Assembly (NCBI RefSeq): GCF_001866655.1
Contig: NZ_MLYR01000058.1
Coordinates: forward strand, 27,465-91,464
Direction of reading: 5' to 3'
DNA from: Bacillus sp. MUM 116
GTDB taxonomy: Bacteria > Bacillota > Bacilli > Bacillales > Cytobacillaceae
Length of the DNA: 64,000 bases
Shown: piece by piece, positions 32,258 to 40,101 of the stretch
Numbering within the stretch: the first letter of the stretch is position 1
Layout: each line of letters opens with the position of its first letter
The notes under the pieces: model-generated
Database searches by the model: none
What the model was told of the DNA's origin: nothing
Seen by the model: the letters and a program-made list of their open reading frames with translations, nothing else
Position numbers and translations under genes: made by a program

Positions 32258-32431
32258 ATAAGAATTTTAAATCGCTTTGAGAAGGGTCCAGCGCAAGCGT
32301 CCTGCCCCTCGAGGGAAAAAATAAACTGCTTTTTTCCTAGGTTGTTTCGGTCCTGTCAATGAAGTCAAAGAACGACTTCACCGCCAGTACCTAAAGCCTT
32401 GTCGGGGCTGACCAAGGCGCTTGCGCTTTTC
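32258..32431 (+). repeat. structured intergenic repeat, copy 2
   Basis: Begins TATAAGAATTTT, has the left arm GCGCAAGCGTCCTGCCCC and the right arm GGGGCTGACCAAGGCGCTTGCGC, plus two inner hairpins, GAAGTC-loop-GACTTC and GGAAAAAA..TTTTTTCC. It ends 21 bases before the start codon of the YARHG protein gene, so it would form the 5' leader if transcription begins upstream. Together with the ATATCRACA repeat it fills the whole 407-base gap after the RHH gene. Confidence 0.7.
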
Positions 32432-32452
32432 TAATAGAAGGGGGAATCTTAC

Positions 32453-33043
32453 ATGAATATTTGCAAAAACTGTGGTCATAAATTTAACGAATCTAGTGGA
32501 ATCTGCCCGAACTGCGGTTCGAGGATCGGAAAAGATTCCAAGAATATATCCCCAACTCCAACATCGCGCATCGAAAAAAAGAAATCCCAATCAAAGAATA
32601 AGAAATTAATGGCGGTTGGTTCCATTATTGGGGTGCTGGCTGTTGTTGGCGTCACTCCCTTCATGCTTAAAGGGTTTCATAAACCGGTAACTAAAACAAA
32701 TATAGCCGCAACCAAAAAGATTGAACCATCTAATAATGAATCTAGCCAAGCTCACCAATCAACAGACAAAAACTCAACTCAGCCCTCTTCCGATTATATA
32801 TTGCCTGATAGTGATAAGAAGGTGTTAAGTTTAGTTGACATTGATATTATTCCAAAATGGAGGCTGCGTATCGCCCGAAATGAAATCTATGCCCGCCATG
32901 GCTATGTATTTAAATCAAAGGATTTGGAGAAGTATTTTTCAAGTAAATCGTGGTATCATCCAAACCCTTCCTTTGATGGCTCATTAAGTGAAGTAGAAAG
33001 AAAAAATATAGCAACCATCAGGGCGAGAGAGGATAGTCTATAG
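32453..33043 (+). CDS. zinc-ribbon, membrane-anchored YARHG-domain protein
   Basis: 196 residues. N-terminal zinc ribbon with two Cys pairs (CKNCG..CPNCG, about 4-23), a basic linker, one membrane span at about 52-70 (MAVGSIIGVLAVVGVTPFML), a Ser/Thr/Lys-rich spacer, and a C-terminal YARHG domain (ARNEIYARHGYVFKSKDLEKYFSS..WY). YARHG is an extracellular domain probably involved in wall or peptide binding. GGGGG precedes the ATG. The TAG stop shares its last base with the GTG of the amidase gene, so the two are translationally coupled. Confidence 0.88.
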   Translation: MNICKNCGHKFNESSGICPNCGSRIGKDSKNISPTPTSRIEKKKSQSKNKKLMAVGSIIGVLAVVGVTPFMLKGFHKPVTKTNIAATKKIEPSNNESSQAHQSTDKNSTQPSSDYILPDSDKKVLSLVDIDIIPKWRLRIARNEIYARHGYVFKSKDLEKYFSSKSWYHPNPSFDGSLSEVERKNIATIRAREDSL

Positions 33044-33849
33044 TGAACCGCTTTTTTAAAAAATATGGTTCTATCATATTCTTCCTTGTTATAGTCATTG
33101 TTTTAATCATAATTGTTTGTTTTCGAGTGGTTGTAAACAATGAATCTCCAGCTAGAGTTGAAAAAAAGGAAAAGGCATTATCGCCATTAGCAGCAAAGCC
33201 AAAAAGCACACCTCTTGTCATCTGTATTGACCCTGGTCACCAGCAAAAGGCTGACTTATCAACTGAAAAAATCGGTCCGGGGTCAAACCTGGAAAAAACG
33301 AAAGTGACAGGCGGAACTACGGGAATCACGACAGGTATACCTGAATATAAACTAACATTAGAAGCTTCTATGATTTTGGGGAAAATTTTAGAAGAAAAAG
33401 GCTTTAAAGTCGTGTATACACGAACCACGAATGATGTGAATGTAAGTAATAAAGAAAGAGCGGAAATGGCCAACCAGAGTAAGGCGGCATTGTTTATTCG
33501 CCTTCATGCGGACGGATCAACCAATCGGAATGTCAGGGGTTTTTCGATTCTAACGCCTTCTGGCAAGAATCCTTATACGAAAACCATCTATAAGGATAGT
33601 TTACAGGCATCCCAATTAATTGTGGATGAGGTAAAGAAGAATAGGAATGTCACAGTAAAGGGGATTTCCCTTCGAGATGATTTGTCTGGTACTAATTGGT
33701 CCCAGGTCCCAGCGATTTTAATCGAAATGGGCTTCATGACCAACCCAAGCGAGGATAAAAATCTTTCAAATGAAGATTATCTTACCCATTTGATGGAAGA
33801 TGTTGCTCGTGGGATTGCAGATTTCAGGGAGTCCGTACGGCGTCCATGA
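33043..33849 (+). CDS. N-acetylmuramoyl-L-alanine amidase (Amidase_3)
   Basis: 268 residues: one N-terminal span (IIFFLVIVIVLIIIVCF), then a zinc-dependent Amidase_3 domain with metal ligands in DPGHQ, the Glu in PEYKLTLEAS, and RLHADG, and the catalytic Glu in IEMGFMTNPSED. It cleaves the bond between muramic acid and the stem peptide outside the cell. It lacks added wall-binding repeats, so it may rely on the co-expressed YARHG protein for localisation (inference). The GTG start overlaps the upstream stop codon. Confidence 0.92.
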   Translation: MNRFFKKYGSIIFFLVIVIVLIIIVCFRVVVNNESPARVEKKEKALSPLAAKPKSTPLVICIDPGHQQKADLSTEKIGPGSNLEKTKVTGGTTGITTGIPEYKLTLEASMILGKILEEKGFKVVYTRTTNDVNVSNKERAEMANQSKAALFIRLHADGSTNRNVRGFSILTPSGKNPYTKTIYKDSLQASQLIVDEVKKNRNVTVKGISLRDDLSGTNWSQVPAILIEMGFMTNPSEDKNLSNEDYLTHLMEDVARGIADFRESVRRP

Positions 33850-33873
33850 TAGTTGCCTGGTACCGCTATAGGG

Positions 33874-33901
33874 GAAGTGTTGGCCGCACTTCTCTTTTTT
33901 T
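33874..33901 (+). terminator. terminator, GAAGTGTT family
   Basis: Stem GAAGTG with CACTTC around TTGGCCG, followed by T-rich sequence ending in seven T residues. Similar GAAGTGTT..CACTTC hairpins occur at 12128 and 63459. Confidence 0.85.
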
Positions 33902-33914
33902 AAAGATTAAGAAA

Positions 33915-34063
33915 GTATAAGTTTTCGACTTCGAGAATTGTCTAGCGCAAGCAGCCTAGCCCCTCGAGGTCGTAAGCCGATCCACCAAGAAGGTTAAAGA
34001 GCAACCTTCTCGTCGGCTCGTCTTACGCTATGCCTGAGGCTGATCAAGGCGCTTGCGCTTTTC
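33915..34063 (+). repeat. structured intergenic repeat, copy 3
   Basis: Left arm TCTAGCGCAAGCAGCCTAGC, right arm GAGGCTGATCAAGGCGCTTGCG. The inner hairpin is GAAGGTT-loop-AACCTTC where copies 1 and 2 have GAAGTC-loop-GACTTC. A further stem, CGTAAG.CCGA with TCGG..CTTACG, surrounds it. Confidence 0.7.
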
Positions 34064-34108
34064 TAATTGGAGAGATCCATTATGGGACGGCATAAACAAA
34101 AAAGAACC

Positions 34109-34291
34109 CTATTTGAGTTCTTCCTTTAATATCGATATTCGTTCAGGTACAAAATCGTCATCTATTTTCCTTTCAGCATCGTCCTCTTCAAATTCTTCGT
34201 CCAATTCCTTACCATCTCGTTCTTTTTCAACTTCATCATGCTCTATATTTGAATCTTTACCGGAAAACCAATTCATAATTTTTGAGAACAT
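34109..34291 (-). CDS. small acidic protein
   Basis: 60 residues from ATG 34291 (GGAG eight bases upstream; the longer GTG start at 34300 would overlap that site). Composition is dominated by Glu and Asp (ELDEEFEEDDAERKIDDD) after a short amphipathic start MFSKIMNWFSGK. No family recognised. A TTGACA at 34359-34364 (minus strand) and five PhoP-box-like repeats lie upstream, suggesting regulation by phosphate starvation. Confidence 0.65.
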   Translation of the reverse strand: MFSKIMNWFSGKDSNIEHDEVEKERDGKELDEEFEEDDAERKIDDDFVPERISILKEELK

Positions 34292-34358
34292 ATTGACCAC
34301 TCCTTGTTGAATTTTTTAAAGTTTTATGTGATCTTGATTTGTTCTTATTAAGAATAGA

Positions 34359-34417
34359 TGTCAAACTTTAAATGGATGTTAACTCGACGTTAACAACGTA
34401 TTAACTATGAATTAATT
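34359..34417. promoter_or_regulatory. five PhoP-box-like hexamers at 11-bp spacing
   Basis: On the plus strand TTAAAT (34368), TTAACT (34379), TTAACA (34390), TTAACT (34401) and TTAATT (34412) are exactly 11 bp apart, the geometry of PhoP boxes. On the minus strand a TTGACA -35 (34359-34364) follows directly and would drive the acidic-protein gene. On the plus strand GATAAT (34434-34439) is a possible -10 for a rightward transcript into the 3' end of the regulator gene. Confidence 0.55.
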
Positions 34418-34458
34418 ATTTGTAAATGATCCTGATAATCCTTTTTGCTTTCAAATGT

Positions 34459-36567
34459 TTAGTAAGCTTGTACGAAGCTTTTTAGGTGGCAGGCTAATTG
34501 AATTTTTAAGTTATCTTCTGGATTATTAAAATTAATATTTAATAATTCTTCAATTCTTTTTAACCGTTTGTAAAGCGTATTAATATGAATATGAAGTTTT
34601 TTAGCTGTTTCGATCGCAGACTTATTCAATTGAATATAAGTAAAGAGTGTATGTTCTAGTTCGTGATGGTTCTTTTCAGACAAGAGCGATGTGAAGGTTT
34701 CCTCTAAAAAACGTTCGATTTCCTGTGGCTGCTGATGGATAAATAGGCGGTTTACCCCAATGTTTTCGTAATGAATCATGTTCTGTTCCTTCCGATTGGC
34801 TAAATATGCGAGCGCTTTTTCCGCCTCCTCATAGCTTCTTGAAATATATTCAATTCCTTTATATGTGGAACCAATACCAACCGATACTTCCAGTCCATCC
34901 TTATTTCCCCACATCCTTATTAGGCTTGTGAGCCTTTCTGTTATATTCGCTTGAGCATCTGGATGCTCCGTAGAAATGAGAAGATTGACTTTATTATGAA
35001 AACCATAGATTACTAAATGGAGCTCTGGAAAACCTTTTTTAATAAAAGAAACTAAGCGGTGAATGTTTGCTTCTAAAAGTTGCAAGTCTGGATATGTCTT
35101 TATTTCAAATAAGGCAACACCTATAAAGGAGGATGGAATGAGCCCAAGATCTTTTGCATGTTCATAGAGCGACTCGTGATTTGTATTTTTAATGATCGCA
35201 GTAAAATATTCATGGGTTTTCTTATAGTAAATATCTGTCAATGTATGTTTTTTTACTAATTCTAATGAAAGGATCGCACCTCCTTGTTCAATCGTTACGA
35301 TATCCATTTTGCTAAGCAGATTAGCAGCTGCCACAATTAAGCACCCTAAAAAAGCGGTACCATTATGAATCGGATAGAGATAATAAGAGCCATTTTCAGT
35401 GCTATAAACTTCGGTGTAGTGAGGGCCTTGATTCTGAAGAATAATTTTTTTCATTTCATCCTCATTAAAGATGTGGAGCTGGCTTCGATGACTGCAAAAA
35501 AATTCATCTTCAATACAATCAAAAAAGGCAATGGGAGCTTCCATAATTTGGCCTAATTCCGAAATAATTGTGTTAACTCCTCTATTTTCTAATGAAATTT
35601 GCGTTAATGTTTCATGAACTTGATGGCGTTTGTTTAACACTGCATTTTTTTCTTTCAACTGCTCACTTAGTTCGGTTAGTACAGCGATATTATTCTTTAT
35701 TTCTGAAAAAAGCATTGAATTTTGAATGGCAATGGCTGCCTGGTCAGCAAACCCTTGTAATAAATCGATATCCCGGTTTGTAAAACCTCCTTCAGTGAAA
35801 AATTGGTGCACCATCATGACGCCAATTCGCTTTTCCCCAACGGAAACAGCTACACAAATCCCTCCTCTTAGAAAATGCTCATCGGAAGAAGACATAATAT
35901 GATGATAATTTTCCTCTGTAACCTTTTGTTCGCTCATCGCATCCAAAATTTCCTTTCGAGAATAGTAAATTCTCGTCTTTCCATCCAGATAGGTCATTCC
36001 TGTAATCGACTCGCCGCTTTTCGGCTGGAAGTGGTTAATGTGTTCATTGAAACCAACTGCGGCCTTTATAACCAGTCGTTCCTGCTCCTTGTCAAATAGC
36101 TGTAAATACCCTGCATCGGCGGCGGGAATCACCTTAATGGCATTTCGAACGATATTTGTTAACACCTCGTCCGTATTGATGGATGAATTGATTGACCTCG
36201 TTGTTTCCATCACCATTTTCCATTCAAGGTCTCTCTTTTGAATCAGTTCCTGGCTATATAAAGGATAAAAATAATAGTGAAACAGTTCGAGTGTTTCATC
36301 AGGCAGCAGCAAATTTTCTTTAAAAATGCAAAGACAGATATGAAACTCTTCCGGATAAAAAAAATGGACGAAGGTCATCCCGTTTTGACTGTTCATCCTA
36401 TACTCCTTATGAGGTTTCAAAAGGGAAAAAAGTGGCGGTGAAAGTGGAATCTCGCTGCCGTTACTATAAATATGTTTTTGATCCTGCTGCTGACCTGCCC
36501 AAATTTGAAATGGGGTTTCATTTAGCACTTTCTTTAAAAGGGATAGAGCTGACTTTATCACTTCCAT
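34459..36567 (-). CDS. GAF-domain transcriptional regulator with PucR/CdaR-type C-terminus
   Basis: About 702 residues: an N-terminal region of unknown type, a GAF domain at about 135-290 (TTRSINSSINTDEVLTNIV through DQAAIAIQNSMLF), a coiled linker, a GGDEF-like CdaR middle domain (VSVGIGSTYKGIEYISRSYEEAEKAL), and the C-terminal helix-turn-helix (ETAKKLHIHINTLYKRLKRIEELL). CdaR/PucR regulators activate genes for sugar diacids, purines or amino acid derivatives. AGGAGG precedes ATG 36567, so the longer frame is rejected. Divergent from the M20 amidohydrolase operon, the probable target. Confidence 0.9.
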   Translation of the reverse strand: MEVIKSALSLLKKVLNETPFQIWAGQQQDQKHIYSNGSEIPLSPPLFSLLKPHKEYRMNSQNGMTFVHFFYPEEFHICLCIFKENLLLPDETLELFHYYFYPLYSQELIQKRDLEWKMVMETTRSINSSINTDEVLTNIVRNAIKVIPAADAGYLQLFDKEQERLVIKAAVGFNEHINHFQPKSGESITGMTYLDGKTRIYYSRKEILDAMSEQKVTEENYHHIMSSSDEHFLRGGICVAVSVGEKRIGVMMVHQFFTEGGFTNRDIDLLQGFADQAAIAIQNSMLFSEIKNNIAVLTELSEQLKEKNAVLNKRHQVHETLTQISLENRGVNTIISELGQIMEAPIAFFDCIEDEFFCSHRSQLHIFNEDEMKKIILQNQGPHYTEVYSTENGSYYLYPIHNGTAFLGCLIVAAANLLSKMDIVTIEQGGAILSLELVKKHTLTDIYYKKTHEYFTAIIKNTNHESLYEHAKDLGLIPSSFIGVALFEIKTYPDLQLLEANIHRLVSFIKKGFPELHLVIYGFHNKVNLLISTEHPDAQANITERLTSLIRMWGNKDGLEVSVGIGSTYKGIEYISRSYEEAEKALAYLANRKEQNMIHYENIGVNRLFIHQQPQEIERFLEETFTSLLSEKNHHELEHTLFTYIQLNKSAIETAKKLHIHINTLYKRLKRIEELLNINFNNPEDNLKIQLACHLKSFVQAY

Positions 36568-36626
36568 ATCAACCTCCTGGTGTAAATACATACATAATAT
36601 TTAAAATAATTAGTAAAGACCTCCAT

Positions 36627-36640
36627 TGAAAACGCTTTAT
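36627..36640 (+). promoter_or_regulatory. cre-like site before the amidohydrolase operon
   Basis: TGAAAACGCTTTAT matches the first eleven positions of the cre consensus and differs only near the end. It lies in the divergent gap between the regulator and the operon. Confidence 0.5.
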
Positions 36641-36719
36641 AATCATTTTATAATTTTATTAAAGTTTTGAAAAGTATGAAGATTCAATACGCTGTAATCT
36701 AGTTAAAGGAGGTTTTCAA

Positions 36720-37934
36720 ATGCAAGAACATCTTTTTGACAAGCTGGAAAAACTTTATTCGGAATTGGTCAATATTCGAAGGGATTTACATATGAATCCT
36801 GAACTGTCGTTTCAAGAGGTGAATACACCGAAGAAAGTAGCGGAATTTTTAACTAATTTAGGTTTGGAAGTGAAAACGGGAGTTGGCGGAAGAGGTGTTA
36901 CCGGATTGCTTCGGGGTGGAAAACCTGGGAAAACCGTTGCATTGCGGGCTGATTTCGATGCCTTGCCGATTCAAGACGAAAAAGATGTTGAATACAAATC
37001 TAAGGTCCCTGGCGTGATGCATGCATGTGGTCATGATATCCATACTGCCGCATTACTTGGTGTTGCCAAGGTGTTAAGTGAATTGAGAGACAAAATTGAA
37101 GGAAATATTGTGTTTATTCATCAGTTTGCCGAGGAAGTGATTCCTGGCGGGGCAAAATCAATGGTTGAGGACGGTTGTTTAGAAGGAGTAGATGTGATTT
37201 TTGGAGCACACGTTTCTTCTATGCACCCGTATGGATTCATTGGCATTAAAGAAGGTTACATCTGTGCTTGTGGAGATACATTTGAAATTGAGATTCAAGG
37301 AAGAGGCGGTCATGGCGCGACACCTCATTTAACGATTGACCCCGTTGTGACTGGCAGCCAGCTTGTCATGAATTTGCAGCAAATTGTCAGCAGGCGAGTT
37401 GATCCTATTAAAGCAGCAGTTGTTACAGTCGGTGCATTCAATAGTGGAAGTGGCTTTAATGTGATCCCAGATAAGGCATCAATCATCGGAACCGTTCGGA
37501 CGTTTGATGAAGAGGTAAGAGATATGATCGAGGAACAAATGGAACAAGTTGTCGAATCCACTTGCAAAGGGGTCGGTGCAGTTGCCAGCTTTAAATACAC
37601 TCGAGGCTACCCTGCTGTCTGGAACCACCCAGAGGAAACGAAGAGAATTGAAAAATTGGCGGCCTCATTGTTTGGGGATAGCAATGTCCACCATATAGAA
37701 GCAATGATGGGAATGGAAGACTTTGCTTATTATGTGAAAGAAGTACCGGGAACTTTCTTTTGGGTCGGCGGCGCTAACCCTGAAATCAATGCTATCTACC
37801 CACATCATCATCCAAAGTTTGATGTGGATGAGCGGGCCATGCTGGATATTGGAAAACTGTTCATCAGTGCTGTTATGGATTATCTCTCAGAACATTCAGC
37901 TACACAATCTAGTTCAGTTATGCAGGAATCCTAG
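36720..37934 (+). CDS. M20-family amidohydrolase (N-acyl amino acid hydrolase/aminoacylase class)
   Basis: 404 residues. M20D metal ligands: HACGHDIHTAALLG, the Glu pair in FAEEVIPGGAKSMV, and the C-terminal HHHPKFDVDE. The dimerisation/lid domain begins at IEIQGRGGHGATPH. The family removes acyl or other groups from the amino nitrogen of amino acids or opens related amides (IAA-amino acid hydrolase, hippurate hydrolase). AAAGGAGG precedes the ATG. First gene of an operon with a DUF3311 protein and a sodium/solute symporter, which probably import the substrate. Confidence 0.93.
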   Translation: MQEHLFDKLEKLYSELVNIRRDLHMNPELSFQEVNTPKKVAEFLTNLGLEVKTGVGGRGVTGLLRGGKPGKTVALRADFDALPIQDEKDVEYKSKVPGVMHACGHDIHTAALLGVAKVLSELRDKIEGNIVFIHQFAEEVIPGGAKSMVEDGCLEGVDVIFGAHVSSMHPYGFIGIKEGYICACGDTFEIEIQGRGGHGATPHLTIDPVVTGSQLVMNLQQIVSRRVDPIKAAVVTVGAFNSGSGFNVIPDKASIIGTVRTFDEEVRDMIEEQMEQVVESTCKGVGAVASFKYTRGYPAVWNHPEETKRIEKLAASLFGDSNVHHIEAMMGMEDFAYYVKEVPGTFFWVGGANPEINAIYPHHHPKFDVDERAMLDIGKLFISAVMDYLSEHSATQSSSVMQES

Positions 37935-38013
37935 AAGATTTGCAGGCGTTTCCCTTGGGGTCTGCCAACCCCAGGGAGGGCGTGGCGTTCAACTTTTTTA
38001 AGGGGGAATACTA

Positions 38014-38217
38014 ATGAAACCTGTTATTACACTGCTTTCCTTACTTCCGTTTCTTGGAATGCTAGGATTTCTGCCAATTGTAAACAAGGTAGAACCGTAT
38101 GTCTTTGGATTACCATTTGTGTTTTTCTGGGTTATTGTCTGGGTTATTTTGACATCAGTCATATTAGCAATTGTTTATAAACTTGACCCTAAGAACAAGG
38201 AAGGTGATATAGGATGA
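38014..38217 (+). CDS. DUF3311 family small membrane protein
   Basis: 67 residues, two membrane spans (LLSLLPFLGMLGFLPIV and FFWVIVWVILTSVILAIVY), ending in KLDPKNKEGD. DUF3311 genes typically precede a sodium:solute symporter gene, as here, and may encode an accessory subunit comparable to the small partner of pantothenate or acetate symporters. GGGGG precedes the ATG. The stop codon overlaps the symporter start (ATGA). A GC-rich hairpin (37952-37976) lies between this gene and the amidohydrolase gene. Confidence 0.88.
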   Translation: MKPVITLLSLLPFLGMLGFLPIVNKVEPYVFGLPFVFFWVIVWVILTSVILAIVYKLDPKNKEGDIG

Positions 38218-39695
38218 ATTCAGCCCTTTTAGTAATCTTTGGATTTTTAGTCTTTGCGCTTTATTTAGGGATCAAAGCGAGAAAAGGAAAAGATATGAAC
38301 CTTGAGCAGTGGGCAGTCGGCGGACGAGGTTTTGGGGCAATCTTTGTCTTTCTTTTAATGGCGGGAGAATCATTCACGACTTTTACATTCCTTGGTGCAA
38401 GTTCCTGGGCCTATGGAAAAGGAGGGCCTGCTCTATATATTCTTGCCTATTTAAGCCTTATATATGTCTTAATCTACTGGGTATTTCCAGCTGTTTGGAA
38501 GTATGCAAAAGACCATAATTCAGTTTCACAATCCGATTTCTTTGTTAGCAAGTACAAAAGTAAATATCTTGGGGTACTTGTAACCTTTATCGGTGTGTTA
38601 TCCATGATCCCTTATATTGTCCTTCAATTAAAAGGGCTTGGGATTATTGTTTCAGAAGCTTCATATGGAACCATTTCTCCAACTGTTGCGATTTGGATTG
38701 CAGCCATTTCCGTGACCATTTATGTAACGATTTCTGGTATTCACGGCTCTGCTTGGACAGCTATTGTTAAGGATATTATGATTTTTGGGATTGTTGTTTT
38801 TATCGGATTATATATTCCTTTTCACTATTATGGAGGAATCCAGCCGATGTTTGAGAAAATTAATGCAGCCAATCCAGGATTTTTAACGATACCTGATAAA
38901 GGATTAAGCATGTCTTGGTTGATCTCTACCGTTCTTATGACTGTATTTGGTGCGGTCATGTGGCCTCATATATTCGTTTCTGCATTTTCTGCCAAGAGCG
39001 CAAAAGCAATTAGAAAGAACGCAATATTCACACCACTTTATGTTGTAATGCTGCTTTTCGTATTCTTTGTCGGTTTTGCCGCAATCGGTCAAGTTCCTGG
39101 TTTAGAGGGACCTGCATCCGATCTTGCTCTGCTCAAAATTTCCATAAAAACATTTGATCCATGGTTTGTCGGAGTAATCGGGGCAGCGGGCTTATTAACA
39201 GCATTAGTCCCTGGATCGATGATGTTAATGACTTCCTCTAGTGCACTAGCAAAGAATGTTTATAAAGTGATGATTCCATCAGCATCAGATAAGCAAGTAG
39301 CAACTCTTTCAAAAGCGTTCGTTCCTGTAATCGCCCTCATTTCAGTATATTTTACGCTAAATGGCGGAGACGGAATTGTTACTTTACTTTTAATGGCCTA
39401 TAGTTTTGTTACACAATTATTCCCGGCACTGCTTGCATGTTTAATGAAGAATAACTTTGTTACGAAACAAGGTGCAGCTGTTGGGATGATAGTAGGAGTT
39501 TTGGTAGTAGGATATATCACACTTACCAAGGCATCCATTGGCACGTTGTTCCCGTTTTTGCCTCAATCGGTGCAGGAATTAAACACGGGGATTATCGCTC
39601 TCATTGTAAACGTTTCTACTACGATCATTGTAAGTCTAGTTACAAGAAGCAAAGCGGTTCAATCATCTGTAAACGAAGAAGCTCAATCTGTGTAA
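38214..39695 (+). CDS. sodium:solute symporter (SSS family)
   Basis: 493 residues with about thirteen membrane spans and SSS signatures: WAVGGRGFGAIFVFLLMAGESFTTFTFLG near the N-terminus and the YVTISGIHGSAWTAIVKDIMI segment. SSS transporters take up sugars, amino acids, carboxylates or vitamins with sodium. The operon position after an M20 amidohydrolase suggests an N-acyl amino acid or dipeptide-like substrate (inference). A GGAAGG site lies inside the end of the DUF3311 gene. Confidence 0.92.
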   Translation: MNSALLVIFGFLVFALYLGIKARKGKDMNLEQWAVGGRGFGAIFVFLLMAGESFTTFTFLGASSWAYGKGGPALYILAYLSLIYVLIYWVFPAVWKYAKDHNSVSQSDFFVSKYKSKYLGVLVTFIGVLSMIPYIVLQLKGLGIIVSEASYGTISPTVAIWIAAISVTIYVTISGIHGSAWTAIVKDIMIFGIVVFIGLYIPFHYYGGIQPMFEKINAANPGFLTIPDKGLSMSWLISTVLMTVFGAVMWPHIFVSAFSAKSAKAIRKNAIFTPLYVVMLLFVFFVGFAAIGQVPGLEGPASDLALLKISIKTFDPWFVGVIGAAGLLTALVPGSMMLMTSSSALAKNVYKVMIPSASDKQVATLSKAFVPVIALISVYFTLNGGDGIVTLLLMAYSFVTQLFPALLACLMKNNFVTKQGAAVGMIVGVLVVGYITLTKASIGTLFPFLPQSVQELNTGIIALIVNVSTTIIVSLVTRSKAVQSSVNEEAQSV

Positions 39696-39762
39696 TCATG
39701 AATAAACCAATTTAATATGAAAGAGGATAGCACATTAAAGGCTTACCCCTCAGTTACGGAAA

Positions 39763-39795
39763 GCAGAAGGCAAAAAATCACCTTCTGCTTTTTCA
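39763..39795 (+). terminator. terminator of the amidohydrolase operon
   Basis: Perfect 9-bp stem AGCAGAAGG with CCTTCTGCT, loop CAAAAAATCA, followed by five T residues. Confidence 0.9.
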
Positions 39796-40101
39796 TTTTC
39801 TCTGTGAAAAAATGAAGTTAGGAAAATCTCATTAATAGAGAGTGTGCATTTCTTCCCATTTTTCAACTTTTTGAATAGGTGAAACTTAACTAGACAATAA
39901 AATTAAGGTTAAGTAGACTAAAAACTACATCATATGTTTAACAACTTTGTATGGTAAGAGAGTCATTCTAGCAATTTTAAATGGACCTCCTATTTTACTA
40001 ATCATCAAAATTAGGCGGATAATTTTAACAACATAAAAGTTTCATCAGGCAACATTCGTTAGGAAATTCAATGCAATTGGGATAAAGGAGGAGGAGTCAA
40101 C
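39796..40101. other. 306-bp AT-rich gap upstream of ftsZ
   Basis: No gene. It contains a direct repeat TTAACTAGAC (39886) / TTAAGTAGAC (39909) at 23-bp spacing and the AAAGGAGGAGGAG ribosome-binding site of ftsZ. No ftsA-like coding sequence and no clear consensus promoter were seen. Confidence 0.5.
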
